A DNA stretch of 64,000 bases from M3007 sp046329435 (GCA_046329435.1 JAXLUR010000008.1:1-64000); one strand, 5' to 3'. Shown: positions 17,803 through 27,582, counted from the stretch's first letter. Translations and numbers: made by a program. The notes: generated by a model from the letters alone, not told the origin.

Positions 17803-17823
17803 TAACAATCACCAGTTCAAGAT

Positions 17824-19251
17824 ATGTCGCAAGCAGTAGCGCCGGTTCGGCACGTATTGATTGAGGGCAACAAGTCCTACCACAACATCACGGAGGATTT
17901 GTGTGTACCTACCGAAAAAGCACCTACGCGGGAATGGATTATCGCCTTCGCGCTGTCGGCTGCTTTCCTCGGGTTGTATATTTTCGCCATTGTCTGGACG
18001 GTTTGGAAGGGCATCGGCGAATGGGGCGCCAACCGCACCATCAACTGGGCCTGGGATATCACCAACTTCGTTTGGTGGATCGGTATCGGTCACGCCGGTA
18101 CCCTTATCTCGGCAATTCTGTTGCTTTTCCGCCAACGCTGGCGTACCGGCGTAAACCGTGCGGCCGAGGCCATGACCATCTTCGCGGTGATCTGTGCCGG
18201 GCAGTTCCCTATTTTCCACATGGGCCGTGTCTGGCTGGCTTTCTTTATTTTCCCCTTCCCCAATACCCGGGGTCCGTTGTGGGTCAATTTTAACAGCCCC
18301 TTGTTGTGGGACGTGTTCGCTATCTCGACCTACTTCTCCGTGTCCCTGCTCTTCTGGTACACCGGCCTGGTGCCCGACCTTGCTACCGTACGTGACCGCG
18401 CTAGCGGTTTCCGCCGCAAGATGTACGAGATTTTCTCCTTCGGCTGGACGGGCAGCGCCAAACACTGGCAGCGCTGGGAAGCGCTTTCGCTGGTGCTCGC
18501 CGGTATCTCGACCCCGCTCGTACTTTCCGTACACACCATCGTGTCTTTCGACTTTGCCACCTCGGTGGTGCCCGGCTGGCACACGACCATTTTCCCGCCC
18601 TACTTCGTTGCAGGCGCTATTTTCTCGGGTTTTGCCATGGTGCAAACCCTGATGGTCATCACCCGGAAAGTACTCAAACTCGAAGATTACATCACGGTGA
18701 ACCACATCGAATCGATGAACAAGGTGATTGTGCTTACCGGTACGATCGTCGGTGTAGCCTATCTCACCGAGTTGTTCATCGCCTGGTACTCCGGCTATGT
18801 GTACGAACAGTTTGCATTCTACAACCGCGTGTTCGGCATCTACTGGTGGTCGTACTTCGGTATGATGTTCTGCAACGTGGTCAGCCCCCAGCTCTTCTGG
18901 GTGCGTTCCATTCGTCGCAGCATCTGGTGGACATTCTTCCTGTCCATCGTTGTGAACGTGGGTATGTGGTTCGAACGCTTCGTAATTATCGCCACCACAC
19001 TGGCTCGTGATTTCCTTCCCTCCTCCTGGAGTTACTATTCTCCTACCTGGGTGGAAATCAGCATCTTCTCCGGCACGATTGGCCTGTTCTTCTTCTGCTA
19101 TCTGATCTTTACCCGTGTAGCACCCGTTGTGGCGATCGCCGAGGTGAAATCAATCCTGAAAGTTGCCGGCGATCAATTTATCGGGCCGGATGCCAAACCG
19201 CATCACGACCACAGCCACTCCAAGGCAGAGGCTAAAAAATCCGAAGAATAA
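17824..19251 (+). CDS. actC: Alternative complex III subunit ActC, NrfD/PsrC-like quinol-binding membrane protein
   Basis: The 475-residue polytopic protein of the NrfD/PsrC family has about ten hydrophobic helices between residues 38 and 435. It forms the membrane module that holds the quinol site next to the iron-sulfur end of ActB. The stretch FVWWIGIGHAGTLISAILLL and the later SFDFATSVVPGWHTTIFPP are typical of ActC. The C-terminus is histidine-rich (HHDHSHSKAEAKKSEE). The start lies 21 nt after the actB stop. Confidence 0.95.
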   Translation: MSQAVAPVRHVLIEGNKSYHNITEDLCVPTEKAPTREWIIAFALSAAFLGLYIFAIVWTVWKGIGEWGANRTINWAWDITNFVWWIGIGHAGTLISAILLLFRQRWRTGVNRAAEAMTIFAVICAGQFPIFHMGRVWLAFFIFPFPNTRGPLWVNFNSPLLWDVFAISTYFSVSLLFWYTGLVPDLATVRDRASGFRRKMYEIFSFGWTGSAKHWQRWEALSLVLAGISTPLVLSVHTIVSFDFATSVVPGWHTTIFPPYFVAGAIFSGFAMVQTLMVITRKVLKLEDYITVNHIESMNKVIVLTGTIVGVAYLTELFIAWYSGYVYEQFAFYNRVFGIYWWSYFGMMFCNVVSPQLFWVRSIRRSIWWTFFLSIVVNVGMWFERFVIIATTLARDFLPSSWSYYSPTWVEISIFSGTIGLFFFCYLIFTRVAPVVAIAEVKSILKVAGDQFIGPDAKPHHDHSHSKAEAKKSEE

Positions 19252-19303
19252 GCAGACTGCTGACTCAATTCATTCATTAAGCAATTAAGACCATCTTTAA
19301 TAA

Positions 19304-19834
19304 ATGGCTGCTGAAAATACCAAAGTCCTCTACGGACTATACAATGACGAGGAAGATCTGAAACGCGCTGTCAAAACGGCCAGTTCCGACCATTTGGATA
19401 TCATGGACGTTTTCACACCGTTCCCGGTACACGGGCTTGATCCTGTACTTGGCTTGAAAGAAAGCCGTCTGCATTATCTAGGGTTCATCTACGGCGCTAT
19501 CGGGGCTCTTTTCGGTTTCGGCGCGATGACCTGGATCTTTACTTCCGACTGGCCCATCATTTTCGGTGGCAAGCCCTACTGGTCCGTGCCGGCTTTCATT
19601 CCGATTACGTTTGAAATGACGGTTTTATTTTCGGCCTGGGGCATGACGCTGACGTTCTACACGATTTGCGGCATGTGGCCTGGCGCAAAGAACAAAACAC
19701 TCGACAACCGCATCACCGACGACAAGTTCTGCATCGCCTTTGATGTGACGGGCGCGGGCGACAATACGGTTGACAACCTGAAAGGTTTTTTCAGCCGTAC
19801 CGGCGCTGCCGAAACCAACCTCAAAACCCTTTAA
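19304..19834 (+). CDS. actD: Alternative complex III subunit ActD (DUF3341)
   Basis: The 176-residue protein opens with a soluble cytoplasmic domain (VLYGLYNDEEDLKRAV). Two helices follow (about 58-77 and 103-124), with the characteristic KPYWSVPAFIPITFEMTVLF between and within them. This is the DUF3341 family, always found in act operons. It has no cofactor motif and is structural. Position between actC and actE supports the call. Confidence 0.93.
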   Translation: MAAENTKVLYGLYNDEEDLKRAVKTASSDHLDIMDVFTPFPVHGLDPVLGLKESRLHYLGFIYGAIGALFGFGAMTWIFTSDWPIIFGGKPYWSVPAFIPITFEMTVLFSAWGMTLTFYTICGMWPGAKNKTLDNRITDDKFCIAFDVTGAGDNTVDNLKGFFSRTGAAETNLKTL

Positions 19835-19899
19835 CGGGTGCAGGTATTCAACAGAATGCTTTCACCTTTCTAACATCCAGATTTTAATTTTTTCAAAAG

Positions 19900-20745
19900 A
19901 TGAAATACGCAATTGGTGCGATTCTGGGGATTGCCTTGTTTGCCTGGCTGTTTTCGCTTTGTTCCCCGGCCGGAAAGAACAAAACCGGCCACGAATACAT
20001 GCCTGATATGGCTCACTCCATCGCTTACGAAGCCAACCAGTACAACAACTACTACTGGAACCACTGGAGCGATGAAGACAATACGTTTACGGTGGCTCAA
20101 CTGGCCCAGCCGCGCGGCAAGGTAGAAGGTACCATTCCTCGCGGCTATACGGGGGTGTACTATGCCGGCGCCGCCGAGCTCGACATCGTACGCGGCAAGA
20201 ATGCTTCCAATGCAATTGCAGCACCTGTGAACGGCCATGCTCCGTTCTATTACCAGAATACCGAAGACGACCGCCTGCGTTGTGAACAGGAAATGGTTCA
20301 AAACCCCTTCCCGATCACCAAAGCTGGCCTGGATCGTGCCAAACCCCTGTACGAGACTTATTGCGGCGTTTGCCACGGTGTGAAAGGCGACGGACAAGGG
20401 CCGCTGGTCACTGTACAGAATGCGAAGTATCCGGCTGCTCCGAAAAACTTCATGGGCGACGACATGATCAATGCCGGCAACGGCCGATACTATTTCGGTA
20501 TCATGTACGGCAAAAACGTGATGGGTAGTTATGCAGACAAACTGTCTTTTGAAGAGCGTTGGCAGGTAATTCACTACATCCGTTCGCTTCAGGCCAAGTC
20601 GAAAAACCTGGCTTACGACGAAAAATCGAATACTCTCAACGATACGGACAAGCCTGCCCAAGGTACTGCCACGGGCCCCAAACGGGTTCCTGGCGCCACG
20701 GCTACTGCCGCCCCCGCCGCCCCTGCGGCCCCTGCCGGCAAATAA
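19900..20745 (+). CDS. actE: Alternative complex III subunit ActE, monohaem cytochrome c
   Basis: The 281-residue protein has an N-terminal signal/anchor (about 2-20) ending in LFSLCSP, which could be a lipobox with Cys21. A single class I cytochrome c domain (about 140-235) holds haem motif CGVCHG and likely axial Met in FGIMYGKNVMG. The last about 20 residues are an Ala/Pro low-complexity tail. Within alternative complex III it contributes one haem to the electron wire running from ActB through ActA and ActE. Gap to actF is 63 nt. Confidence 0.93.
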   Translation: MKYAIGAILGIALFAWLFSLCSPAGKNKTGHEYMPDMAHSIAYEANQYNNYYWNHWSDEDNTFTVAQLAQPRGKVEGTIPRGYTGVYYAGAAELDIVRGKNASNAIAAPVNGHAPFYYQNTEDDRLRCEQEMVQNPFPITKAGLDRAKPLYETYCGVCHGVKGDGQGPLVTVQNAKYPAAPKNFMGDDMINAGNGRYYFGIMYGKNVMGSYADKLSFEERWQVIHYIRSLQAKSKNLAYDEKSNTLNDTDKPAQGTATGPKRVPGATATAAPAAPAAPAGK

Positions 20746-20808
20746 TCATACCTTGTAAAACCTGGCAATCAAAATCAAAAAATTCCGGCCCTGTGCCGAC
20801 TCTGCAAT

Positions 20809-22476
20809 ATGAATCTGAATACGCAATTCGTATTTGACGGCAAATTGAAACGCAACCTGATCATCGGGATGGTGATCGGCGTAGTTTGCCTGGCCTGGTC
20901 TCTGGTTGGCGACGATGAGTACAAAACCCGATTCTGGACCAACTGGCTGCACAACTCCGTGTTCTTTACCGGAATTGCCTTCATGGCCATGTTTTTCCTT
21001 TCCGCGCAAATCACCGCATTTGCCGGATGGAATGCCGTGATCAAACGTGTTTGGGAAGCCATGAGCCAATTTATGTGGGTCGGGCTTATTCTGGTCGGCG
21101 TCATTGTCGTTGGTGTATGGGGACACCTTCACCACCTCTACCACTGGAATGATCCGCACGTAAACATTTCCGATCCCACCGCTCCGGGCTTCGACAAGGT
21201 GCTTGCCGGCAAAAAAGGTTTCCTCAATCCTGTATTCTTTACCGTGGGGACACTTGGTTTTCTGGCCATCTGGTACTTCTGGGCTTACAAATTGCGCCAG
21301 TTGTCTATTGCACAGGACTCTCAGGAAAATACCTCCTTCGACTACTATAAAAAACAACGCAAGTGGGCGGCTTCGTTCCTCCCGCTCGGTGGCTTCCTGA
21401 GCACGGTATTCCTCTGGCAACTCGTTATGTCGGTCGATCCGCACTGGTACAGCACCATGTTCGCATGGTACTCCATGATCTCCGTCTGGCTCGGCTCCAT
21501 TTCCCTGACGGTCATGCTGATTATCTACCTGAAATCGAAAGGATACCTGGAATACGTGACCCGCGATCACTTGCACGATGTTGGCAAGTTCCTCTTTGGC
21601 ATCAGCGTGTTCTGGACCTACCTCTGGTTCGACCAGTTCATGCTGATCTGGTATGCGAATAACGGGGAAGAAACGATCTACTTCAAGGAACGTATGAACC
21701 ATTACCCCGTGCTGTTCTGGGGCAACCTTCTGATGAACTTCGTAGCGCCGTTCCTGATTCTGATGCGCAACGACACGAAACGCAAGTTCGGAACGATGTT
21801 CTTTGTCGCCGCCATCGTTTTCTTCGGCCACTGGTGGGATTACTTCTACATGATCAAGCCGGGTGCGCGCACTGCTGCTTTCGAAGCAACGGAATTGAAA
21901 GAAGGTCATAAGGAAGGCAACCTGTCGAGCACACTCAAGGAAATCGGCAAGACGACCCAGGATGCTGTTAATGGCGCTTCGGAAGCTGTTTCAGCCGCTT
22001 CGGAGGCTACAAAAGCAGCAGGGGAAGTGATGTCTGCCCTTCATGACAACACTGGCGAACATGCCTCCGAGGCAGCGCCTCATACCGATAGTATTGCACC
22101 CGAAACCGGGATGACCGAAACGCATACGGAAGCCGGGCATAGCGAGCATGAAGCAACTGCTGCCACGGCCGAAGCTTCCGCCACACATGAAGGCGACGCC
22201 GGACACGGTGAAGCCGAACATGCAGAAGAAGGCCATCACGGAGATAAATCCTTTAAACTTGGCTTTACATTGCCGGGTATTCAGGAGATTGGCGTGATGA
22301 TCGGTTTCCTCAGCCTCTTCCTGTTCTTCTTCTTCAACCAGTTGTCGAAAGTTTCGCTGGTGCCCCTGCGTGACCCGTATCTGGAAGAAAGCCTTCACCA
22401 TGAAACCGGCGCCAATATCGACGGCGAACGGCAACTGGACGGCGGTGATGATGATTCCGGCCACGGCCACCATTGA
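20809..22476 (+). CDS. actF: Alternative complex III subunit ActF, NrfD-like, with His/Glu/Ala-rich insertion
   Basis: The 555-residue polytopic membrane protein is the second NrfD-like module and contacts ActC. About nine helices lie in residues 20-355 (for instance FGHWWDYFYMI near 340). Then comes an insertion of about 120 residues (roughly 358-482), low in complexity and rich in Ala, Glu, His, Thr and Gly; its first part (KEIGKTTQDAVNGASEAV...) could be a helix or coiled coil. The last membrane helix follows (GVMIGFLSLFLFFFFNQLS), then a tail ending DSGHGHH. The insertion sits between the last two helices. The reading frame is continuous and codon use does not change, so it is not an assembly error. 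Confidence 0.93.
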   Translation: MNLNTQFVFDGKLKRNLIIGMVIGVVCLAWSLVGDDEYKTRFWTNWLHNSVFFTGIAFMAMFFLSAQITAFAGWNAVIKRVWEAMSQFMWVGLILVGVIVVGVWGHLHHLYHWNDPHVNISDPTAPGFDKVLAGKKGFLNPVFFTVGTLGFLAIWYFWAYKLRQLSIAQDSQENTSFDYYKKQRKWAASFLPLGGFLSTVFLWQLVMSVDPHWYSTMFAWYSMISVWLGSISLTVMLIIYLKSKGYLEYVTRDHLHDVGKFLFGISVFWTYLWFDQFMLIWYANNGEETIYFKERMNHYPVLFWGNLLMNFVAPFLILMRNDTKRKFGTMFFVAAIVFFGHWWDYFYMIKPGARTAAFEATELKEGHKEGNLSSTLKEIGKTTQDAVNGASEAVSAASEATKAAGEVMSALHDNTGEHASEAAPHTDSIAPETGMTETHTEAGHSEHEATAATAEASATHEGDAGHGEAEHAEEGHHGDKSFKLGFTLPGIQEIGVMIGFLSLFLFFFFNQLSKVSLVPLRDPYLEESLHHETGANIDGERQLDGGDDDSGHGHH

Positions 22477-22567
22477 TAGACATCGGCACAATTAAGCCCG
22501 CTCAATAAAAAATTATCTCCCCGTTTAACCATTCTCATTGTTTTGAGTTAATAAGCAAAAAATTGCG

Positions 22568-24067
22568 ATGACAGGTCTGATCATAATTCTCTGCGTCATT
22601 CTTATCTCAATTGTCCTGATACAAATCGGGAAAGTAACTGAACTTACTTCCCAGATCAAAGGCGACCGCGAGGCCATGTCCGATTCCAGCAAATGGAATG
22701 GCTGGTTGTCCATCATCTTTATGATCGTTTTTTTAGTTGCCGTAATTATGACGGCCTGGGACTTCAAAAACGTCATGTTGTTCTATGGCCCACACCAGGC
22801 GGCTTCCGAACACGGTGCAGTACTGGACAATGCATTTAACATCACCCTCTTTTTCACCGGCATTGTGTTTGTGCTCACTCAAATTGCACTGTTCTGGTTT
22901 GCCTACCAATACCGCTGGCGCGAAGGCCGCTCTGCGCGTTTTATCGCTCATGACAACCGCCTTGAAGTATGGTGGACGGTTGTACCCGCAGTGGTAATGA
23001 CGGTACTGGTGGTGCGCGGTTTGAACGCCTGGAATACGGTAATGGCCGACGTTAAAGAAGGCGAGGATTACATGGAAATCGAGGCAACAGGCCAGCAGTT
23101 CAACTGGATTATTCGCTATCCGGGACCGGATGGCAAACTCGGCGCCCGTGATTATACCCTGACGACGGCCAACAACCAGTTGGGCCAGGATTTCCGTGAT
23201 GCTAAAAACTGGGATGACATCATCGCCGACAAGGAAATCGTACTGCCTGTCGGTAAAAAAGTGCGCGTTCGTATTACGGCAAAAGATGTTCTTCACAACT
23301 TCGACCTGCCGCACTTCCGCGTAAAAATGGACGCCGTACCCGGTATGCCTACCTATTTCGTCTTCACTCCCACCAAAACGACGACGGAATATCGCAACGA
23401 ACTGAGAAAATACCCCGAATACAACCAGCCAGCCGATCCGCTCGATCCGACCGGCCCCAAGCGTTGGGAAAAATTTGAATATGAACTGGCTTGTGCAGAA
23501 CTCTGCGGCAAGGGCCACTATTCGATGCGCCGTGTTGTCCGTATTGTTCCGCAGGAAGAGTATGACGCCTGGATCAAGCAACAACAATCGTATTACCTGA
23601 CCCAGATTCGCGAAAAGGATGAAGATCCGAACAAGGGCAAGGTGCTGGATTTCGAGGTAGCAATCCGCGCGAAGGAGTTCAGCGAAAATGTCAAGAAGGC
23701 TGTAGAGTCTGCCACGGCTTCCGACAAAACCCTCCTGCTCAAGCATATCAATTTCGAAACCGGCTCTGCCAACCTAACGGCAGACAGCCGCTACGAACTG
23801 GATAACCTTGTAACAGCCATGTCGACCTATCCCAATCTGGTAGTTGAAGTAGCTGGCCATACGGATAATGTGGGCGATCCGGCTTCCAACATGACCCTGT
23901 CAACGCAGCGCGCCAGTTCGGTTGTTAATTACCTGGTTAACAAAGGCGTGGCCGCCAGCCGACTCAAACCGCGCGGCTATGGCGACACCAAGCCTGTGGC
24001 TGAAAACGATTCGCCTGAAAATCGGGCTAAAAATCGCCGAACGGAATTTACAATCCTTTCCAACTGA
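22568..24067 (+). CDS. Cytochrome c oxidase subunit II fused to an OmpA-like peptidoglycan-binding domain
   Basis: Subunit II takes electrons from cytochrome c or complex III through the dinuclear CuA centre and passes them to subunit I. The 499-residue protein has four hydrophobic helices (2-20, 47-64, 90-112, 134-151) instead of two. The cupredoxin domain follows, with all CuA ligands: His243 (VLHNFDLPHF), Cys309, Cys313, His317 and Met320 (CAELCGKGHYSM). After a charged linker (about 330-384), residues 385-499 are a full OmpA-like domain: INFETGSANL, GHTDNVGD with Asp433, LSTQRAS with Arg448, and NRRTEF. Those Asp and Arg bind diaminopimelate in OmpA proteins. No frameshift or stop lies between the domains. 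It is in operon with actF (91-nt gap) and subunit I. Confidence 0.95.
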   Translation: MTGLIIILCVILISIVLIQIGKVTELTSQIKGDREAMSDSSKWNGWLSIIFMIVFLVAVIMTAWDFKNVMLFYGPHQAASEHGAVLDNAFNITLFFTGIVFVLTQIALFWFAYQYRWREGRSARFIAHDNRLEVWWTVVPAVVMTVLVVRGLNAWNTVMADVKEGEDYMEIEATGQQFNWIIRYPGPDGKLGARDYTLTTANNQLGQDFRDAKNWDDIIADKEIVLPVGKKVRVRITAKDVLHNFDLPHFRVKMDAVPGMPTYFVFTPTKTTTEYRNELRKYPEYNQPADPLDPTGPKRWEKFEYELACAELCGKGHYSMRRVVRIVPQEEYDAWIKQQQSYYLTQIREKDEDPNKGKVLDFEVAIRAKEFSENVKKAVESATASDKTLLLKHINFETGSANLTADSRYELDNLVTAMSTYPNLVVEVAGHTDNVGDPASNMTLSTQRASSVVNYLVNKGVAASRLKPRGYGDTKPVAENDSPENRAKNRRTEFTILSN

Positions 24068-24151
24068 TTGGATTTCTGATTGTTAATTATTTTCTGACAA
24101 CACCGAACCCGACTGGTTTCACTCAAATAACATTTCAAATTTCCTTTGGTT

Positions 24152-26008
24152 ATGGCTCATTCGCACACTGCCGCCGTTGAAACAATGGAAGAACAACTCC
24201 TCCAAAAGGAAGGGTATAACGACCATTTTCATGAACATCATCACGGCGACAAGTACCAGTCGAACTTTTTGACCCATTACATTTTCAGCACCGACCACAA
24301 GATGATTGCCCGTCAGTTCCTGATTACGGGTATCTTCTGGGCTTTTATTGGTGCGGCGATGTCGATTGTATTTCGTCTCCAGCTCGGTTTCCCCGAAGCA
24401 GACCTTGCATGGCTCCGCCCGATCCTCGGCAAATGGATTATGGTGAATGAGCAAGGAATCGGTAAACTGGACCCTGAATTTTACTATTCGCTCGTGACGA
24501 TGCACGGCACGATCCTGGTGTTTTTCGTGCTGACAGCCGGTTTGAGCGGTACGTTCGCCAACCTGTTGATTCCATTGCAGGTCGGCGCCCGCGATATGGC
24601 TTCGCCCTTGCTCAATGCTTTTTCCTACTGGTTTTTCTTCCTGGCCGGCTTGGTTATGTTCTTGTCGCTGTTCCTCAGCACGGGGCCGTTCTCGGGCGGT
24701 TGGACGGCTTATCCACCATTGAGCGCATTGCCGCAGGCATCCGACGGTTCTTCCGCAGGCATGACCATGTGGATTACTGGTATGGCCCTGTTTATCGTAT
24801 CGTCCTTGCTGGGTGGTATCAATTATATCACCACGGTATTGAATCTCCGTACCAAAGGGATGAACATGTGGCGCATGCCGCTTACCGTTTGGGCCTTGTT
24901 CATAACGGCAATTTTGGGCGTGTTGTCCTTCCCGGTGTTGTTCTCGGGCGTTATGCTGCTCATTTTTGACCGCAGCCTCGGCACGTCATTTTACCTGAAT
25001 GAAATTGTTGTCGGTGGTCAGATACTTGACCGCGTCGGCGGCAGCCCGATCCTCTTCCAGCACTTGTTCTGGTTCCTGGGGCACCCGGAGGTGTACATCA
25101 TCATTCTTCCGGCGATGGGTATCGTCTCCGAGGTACTGTCGGTTCATGCCCGCAAGCCCATCTTCGGTTATCGCGCCATGGTGATGTCTATTCTGGCAAT
25201 CGCATTCCTGTCGTTCATCGTATGGGCGCACCACATGTTTATGGCAGGTGTCAATCCTTTTATCAGCAACTTCTTCGTGATTTTCACGCTGATTATTGCC
25301 GTGCCATCTGCTGTAAAGGTATTTAACTGGATTTCAACGATTTACGGCTCCAATTTCCGCTTCAACTCGGCGAGCCTGTTTGGCGTTGGTTTTGTATCGC
25401 TCTTTATTTCCGGCGGTTTGACCGGTATCTTCCTGGGCAACTCCGCTATCGACATTCAGTTGCACGACACCTATTTCGTTGTAGCCCACTTCCACATCGT
25501 GATGGGCGTGGCAGCGTTCTTCGGTATGTTTGCCGGCGTGTATCACTGGTTCCCGAAAATGTTCGGCCGCTTCATGAATGAGGCGCTGGGCAAGATTCAC
25601 TTCTGGGGCACTCTGATCGGTGCATACGCTATTTTCTGGCCGATGCACTACACCGGTATGGCCGGCGTACCGCGCCGTTATTACAGCATTGAGAATTTTG
25701 AAAGTTTCAAACACTTCGTCAGCCTCAACCAATTCATAACAGTAGCTGCCATTCTGGTTTTCTTCCTTCAGATCGTGTTCATTATCAACTTTTTCTACTC
25801 CATTTTCAGTGGCCGTAAGTTGAAAGTGCGCAATCCGTGGGGCGCCAACACGCTCGAATGGACAACGGATGTAAATCCTGGCCATGGTAACTGGGCCGGG
25901 AACCTTCCGACCGTGCAGCGCTGGGCTTATGATTACAGCAAAGGCGGTGAGGAGTTCATCCCGCAGATTGTGCCTTTGCGTGAAGGCGAACATGATCACG
26001 GACACTAA
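24152..26008 (+). CDS. ctaD: Cytochrome c oxidase subunit I
   Basis: This is the catalytic subunit that reduces oxygen to water at the haem a3-CuB centre and pumps protons. The 618 residues hold about twelve helices and all ligand motifs: an early HGTILVFF (low-spin haem His), GHPEVY (CuB His, the Glu of the D-channel and the cross-linked Tyr), WAHHMFMAG (two CuB His) and HDTYFVVAHFHIVMG (haem a3 and a His). The Glu in GHPEVY places it with A1-type oxidases. The ATG at 24152 (MAHSHTAA) is preferred over an in-frame TTG six bases earlier. The N-terminus is His-rich (HFHEHHHGDKY). Confidence 0.96.
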   Translation: MAHSHTAAVETMEEQLLQKEGYNDHFHEHHHGDKYQSNFLTHYIFSTDHKMIARQFLITGIFWAFIGAAMSIVFRLQLGFPEADLAWLRPILGKWIMVNEQGIGKLDPEFYYSLVTMHGTILVFFVLTAGLSGTFANLLIPLQVGARDMASPLLNAFSYWFFFLAGLVMFLSLFLSTGPFSGGWTAYPPLSALPQASDGSSAGMTMWITGMALFIVSSLLGGINYITTVLNLRTKGMNMWRMPLTVWALFITAILGVLSFPVLFSGVMLLIFDRSLGTSFYLNEIVVGGQILDRVGGSPILFQHLFWFLGHPEVYIIILPAMGIVSEVLSVHARKPIFGYRAMVMSILAIAFLSFIVWAHHMFMAGVNPFISNFFVIFTLIIAVPSAVKVFNWISTIYGSNFRFNSASLFGVGFVSLFISGGLTGIFLGNSAIDIQLHDTYFVVAHFHIVMGVAAFFGMFAGVYHWFPKMFGRFMNEALGKIHFWGTLIGAYAIFWPMHYTGMAGVPRRYYSIENFESFKHFVSLNQFITVAAILVFFLQIVFIINFFYSIFSGRKLKVRNPWGANTLEWTTDVNPGHGNWAGNLPTVQRWAYDYSKGGEEFIPQIVPLREGEHDHGH

Positions 26009-26057
26009 AGTGAAGACGACGACCAAGCATCAGCAAATAAAGAAGCAGACACAGCAT

Positions 26058-26957
26058 ATGGCGCGCAACGAAACCCGGCAATGGACGGTATGGTTAGGCG
26101 TGATGCAGGGCATCACCGACTTCGGATTGTTGGTTAAATTCCGACTGACCTTAATGGTCATTTTTTCCGCAGTCATCGCATACGCCATTATCGATACCGG
26201 GACAACGGACTGGTGGGGAATATTCATGCTGGCCACAGGCGGTTTTATGGTGACCGGCGCAGCCAATGCCCTGAACCAAGGTCTGGAGCGCGACTATGAC
26301 CGCCTCATGACCCGAACCGCCAACAGGCCGCTGGCCGCCGGCCGTATGTCGCTTTCGACAGCAGTATTGCTGGCGGGTCTGATGGCAATGATTGGCATTT
26401 CGTGCCTGACCTGGTTCAACCCGCTTACCGGCTTTCTGGGTACGCTTTCACTTATGAGCTATGCCTTTGTTTATACCCCGCTGAAACGCTTCACGCCGCT
26501 GTCGGTAGTAGTTGGCGCTTTTCCCGGCGCATTGCCTATCATTATCGGCTGTGTTGCATTTGAGGGAACGATCAGTTCTTTGGCGATTTATCTGTTTTTG
26601 ATCCAGTTTCTGTGGCAATTTCCTCATTACTGGGCAATTGCATGGCTGGCTGATGAAGATTACAAACGGGCAGGTTTCTTTATGTTGCCTACCCGTGATG
26701 GACAAAAAAATGCTTCGGTAGGCTTGTTGTCACTGGCTTTTTGTGCCTTGATGCTGGTCAATACCGGAATTGGTTATGCCATTGGCCTTACCAGTCCGAC
26801 TGTTACCCTGGTGCTTGCCGCATTGAATATTTGGTTTGGCTGGCGTTGCTGGCAGTTGTACAAGGAGTGCTCCCACGCTGCGGCCCGTCGCCAGATGTTT
26901 ACCTCATTTTTCCACCTCCCGCTTTCTTTGCTGGCGGTGCTAATTGACAAGTTGTAA
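26058..26957 (+). CDS. cyoE: Protohaem IX farnesyltransferase (haem O synthase)
   Basis: It attaches a farnesyl group to protohaem to make haem O, the precursor of the haem a used by the oxidase next to it. The 299-residue UbiA-type prenyltransferase has the two Asp-rich regions NALNQGLERDYDRLMTRTANRPL (shown by its key residues Asn, Asp, Asp) and a loop with DEDYKRAGF. About eight helices fill the rest. Start choice is uncertain: ATG at 26058 gives MARNETRQW, while ATG at 25992 would overlap the end of ctaD by 17 bases and add 22 residues. No haem A synthase gene is in the window. Confidence 0.92.
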   Translation: MARNETRQWTVWLGVMQGITDFGLLVKFRLTLMVIFSAVIAYAIIDTGTTDWWGIFMLATGGFMVTGAANALNQGLERDYDRLMTRTANRPLAAGRMSLSTAVLLAGLMAMIGISCLTWFNPLTGFLGTLSLMSYAFVYTPLKRFTPLSVVVGAFPGALPIIIGCVAFEGTISSLAIYLFLIQFLWQFPHYWAIAWLADEDYKRAGFFMLPTRDGQKNASVGLLSLAFCALMLVNTGIGYAIGLTSPTVTLVLAALNIWFGWRCWQLYKECSHAAARRQMFTSFFHLPLSLLAVLIDKL

Positions 26958-26962
26958 AAGAA

Positions 26963-27538
26963 ATGAATGCTGTGTCACAGCAATATCGCCGTTCCAAAAT
27001 TCACCCCTACCAGTTTGCACTGTGGGTAGGGCTGGCAACTATTATTATGATGTTTGTCGCTTTTACCAGCGCATACATTGTACGCAGGGCCGCCGGCAAC
27101 TGGTATGAATTCCGTTTGCCGGATATATTCATGGTGAGTACGGTTGTGATTCTATTGAGCAGTGTAACCTTTCAGTTGTCTTTCAACTTCTTTAAGAAAG
27201 GATGGGAGGCAGGTTACAAAGGCTTTATGATTGCGACTTTTTTGCTCGGTATTGCATTCATCGTTTTACAGTATCAGGGCTGGAGGGCGATGGACGCACA
27301 AGGCGCCACACTGACGGTCAATCCCTCGAGTTCTTTTATTTACCTTATTTCGGGGGTTCACGTCGCGCATGTGCTGGGAGGCATTACCATACTGATGGTG
27401 GCACTGACCCATGCTTTTGTGTTGCCTTACAAACCTACGGAGCGTCGAAGAATGCGGTTCAGCCTTAGCTTGCAATACTGGCATTTCGTAGATATTCTCT
27501 GGGTATATTTGTTTGCTTTTTTCATGCTCCAATCCTGA
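26963..27538 (+). CDS. Cytochrome c oxidase subunit III (first copy)
   Basis: The 191-residue haem-copper oxidase subunit III-like protein has five hydrophobic helices. Diagnostic segments are SSVTFQLSFNFFKKG, the helix with SGVHVAHVLGG and the end YWHFVDILWVYLFAFF. This is the short five-helix form. It follows cyoE by 5 nt. Subunit III stabilises proton uptake by subunit I and has no metal centre. Confidence 0.92.
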   Translation: MNAVSQQYRRSKIHPYQFALWVGLATIIMMFVAFTSAYIVRRAAGNWYEFRLPDIFMVSTVVILLSSVTFQLSFNFFKKGWEAGYKGFMIATFLLGIAFIVLQYQGWRAMDAQGATLTVNPSSSFIYLISGVHVAHVLGGITILMVALTHAFVLPYKPTERRRMRFSLSLQYWHFVDILWVYLFAFFMLQS

Positions 27539-27582
27539 AACCACCGCTTAAAAAAGTTTGTAGCTTTATAACTGACTGATTT

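Noticed and set aside
15898..17808. 636-codon open frame on the minus strand
   Set aside because: Exactly antisense to actB, which has clear motifs throughout. The antisense frame has no domain, signal or promoter and arises from codon bias.
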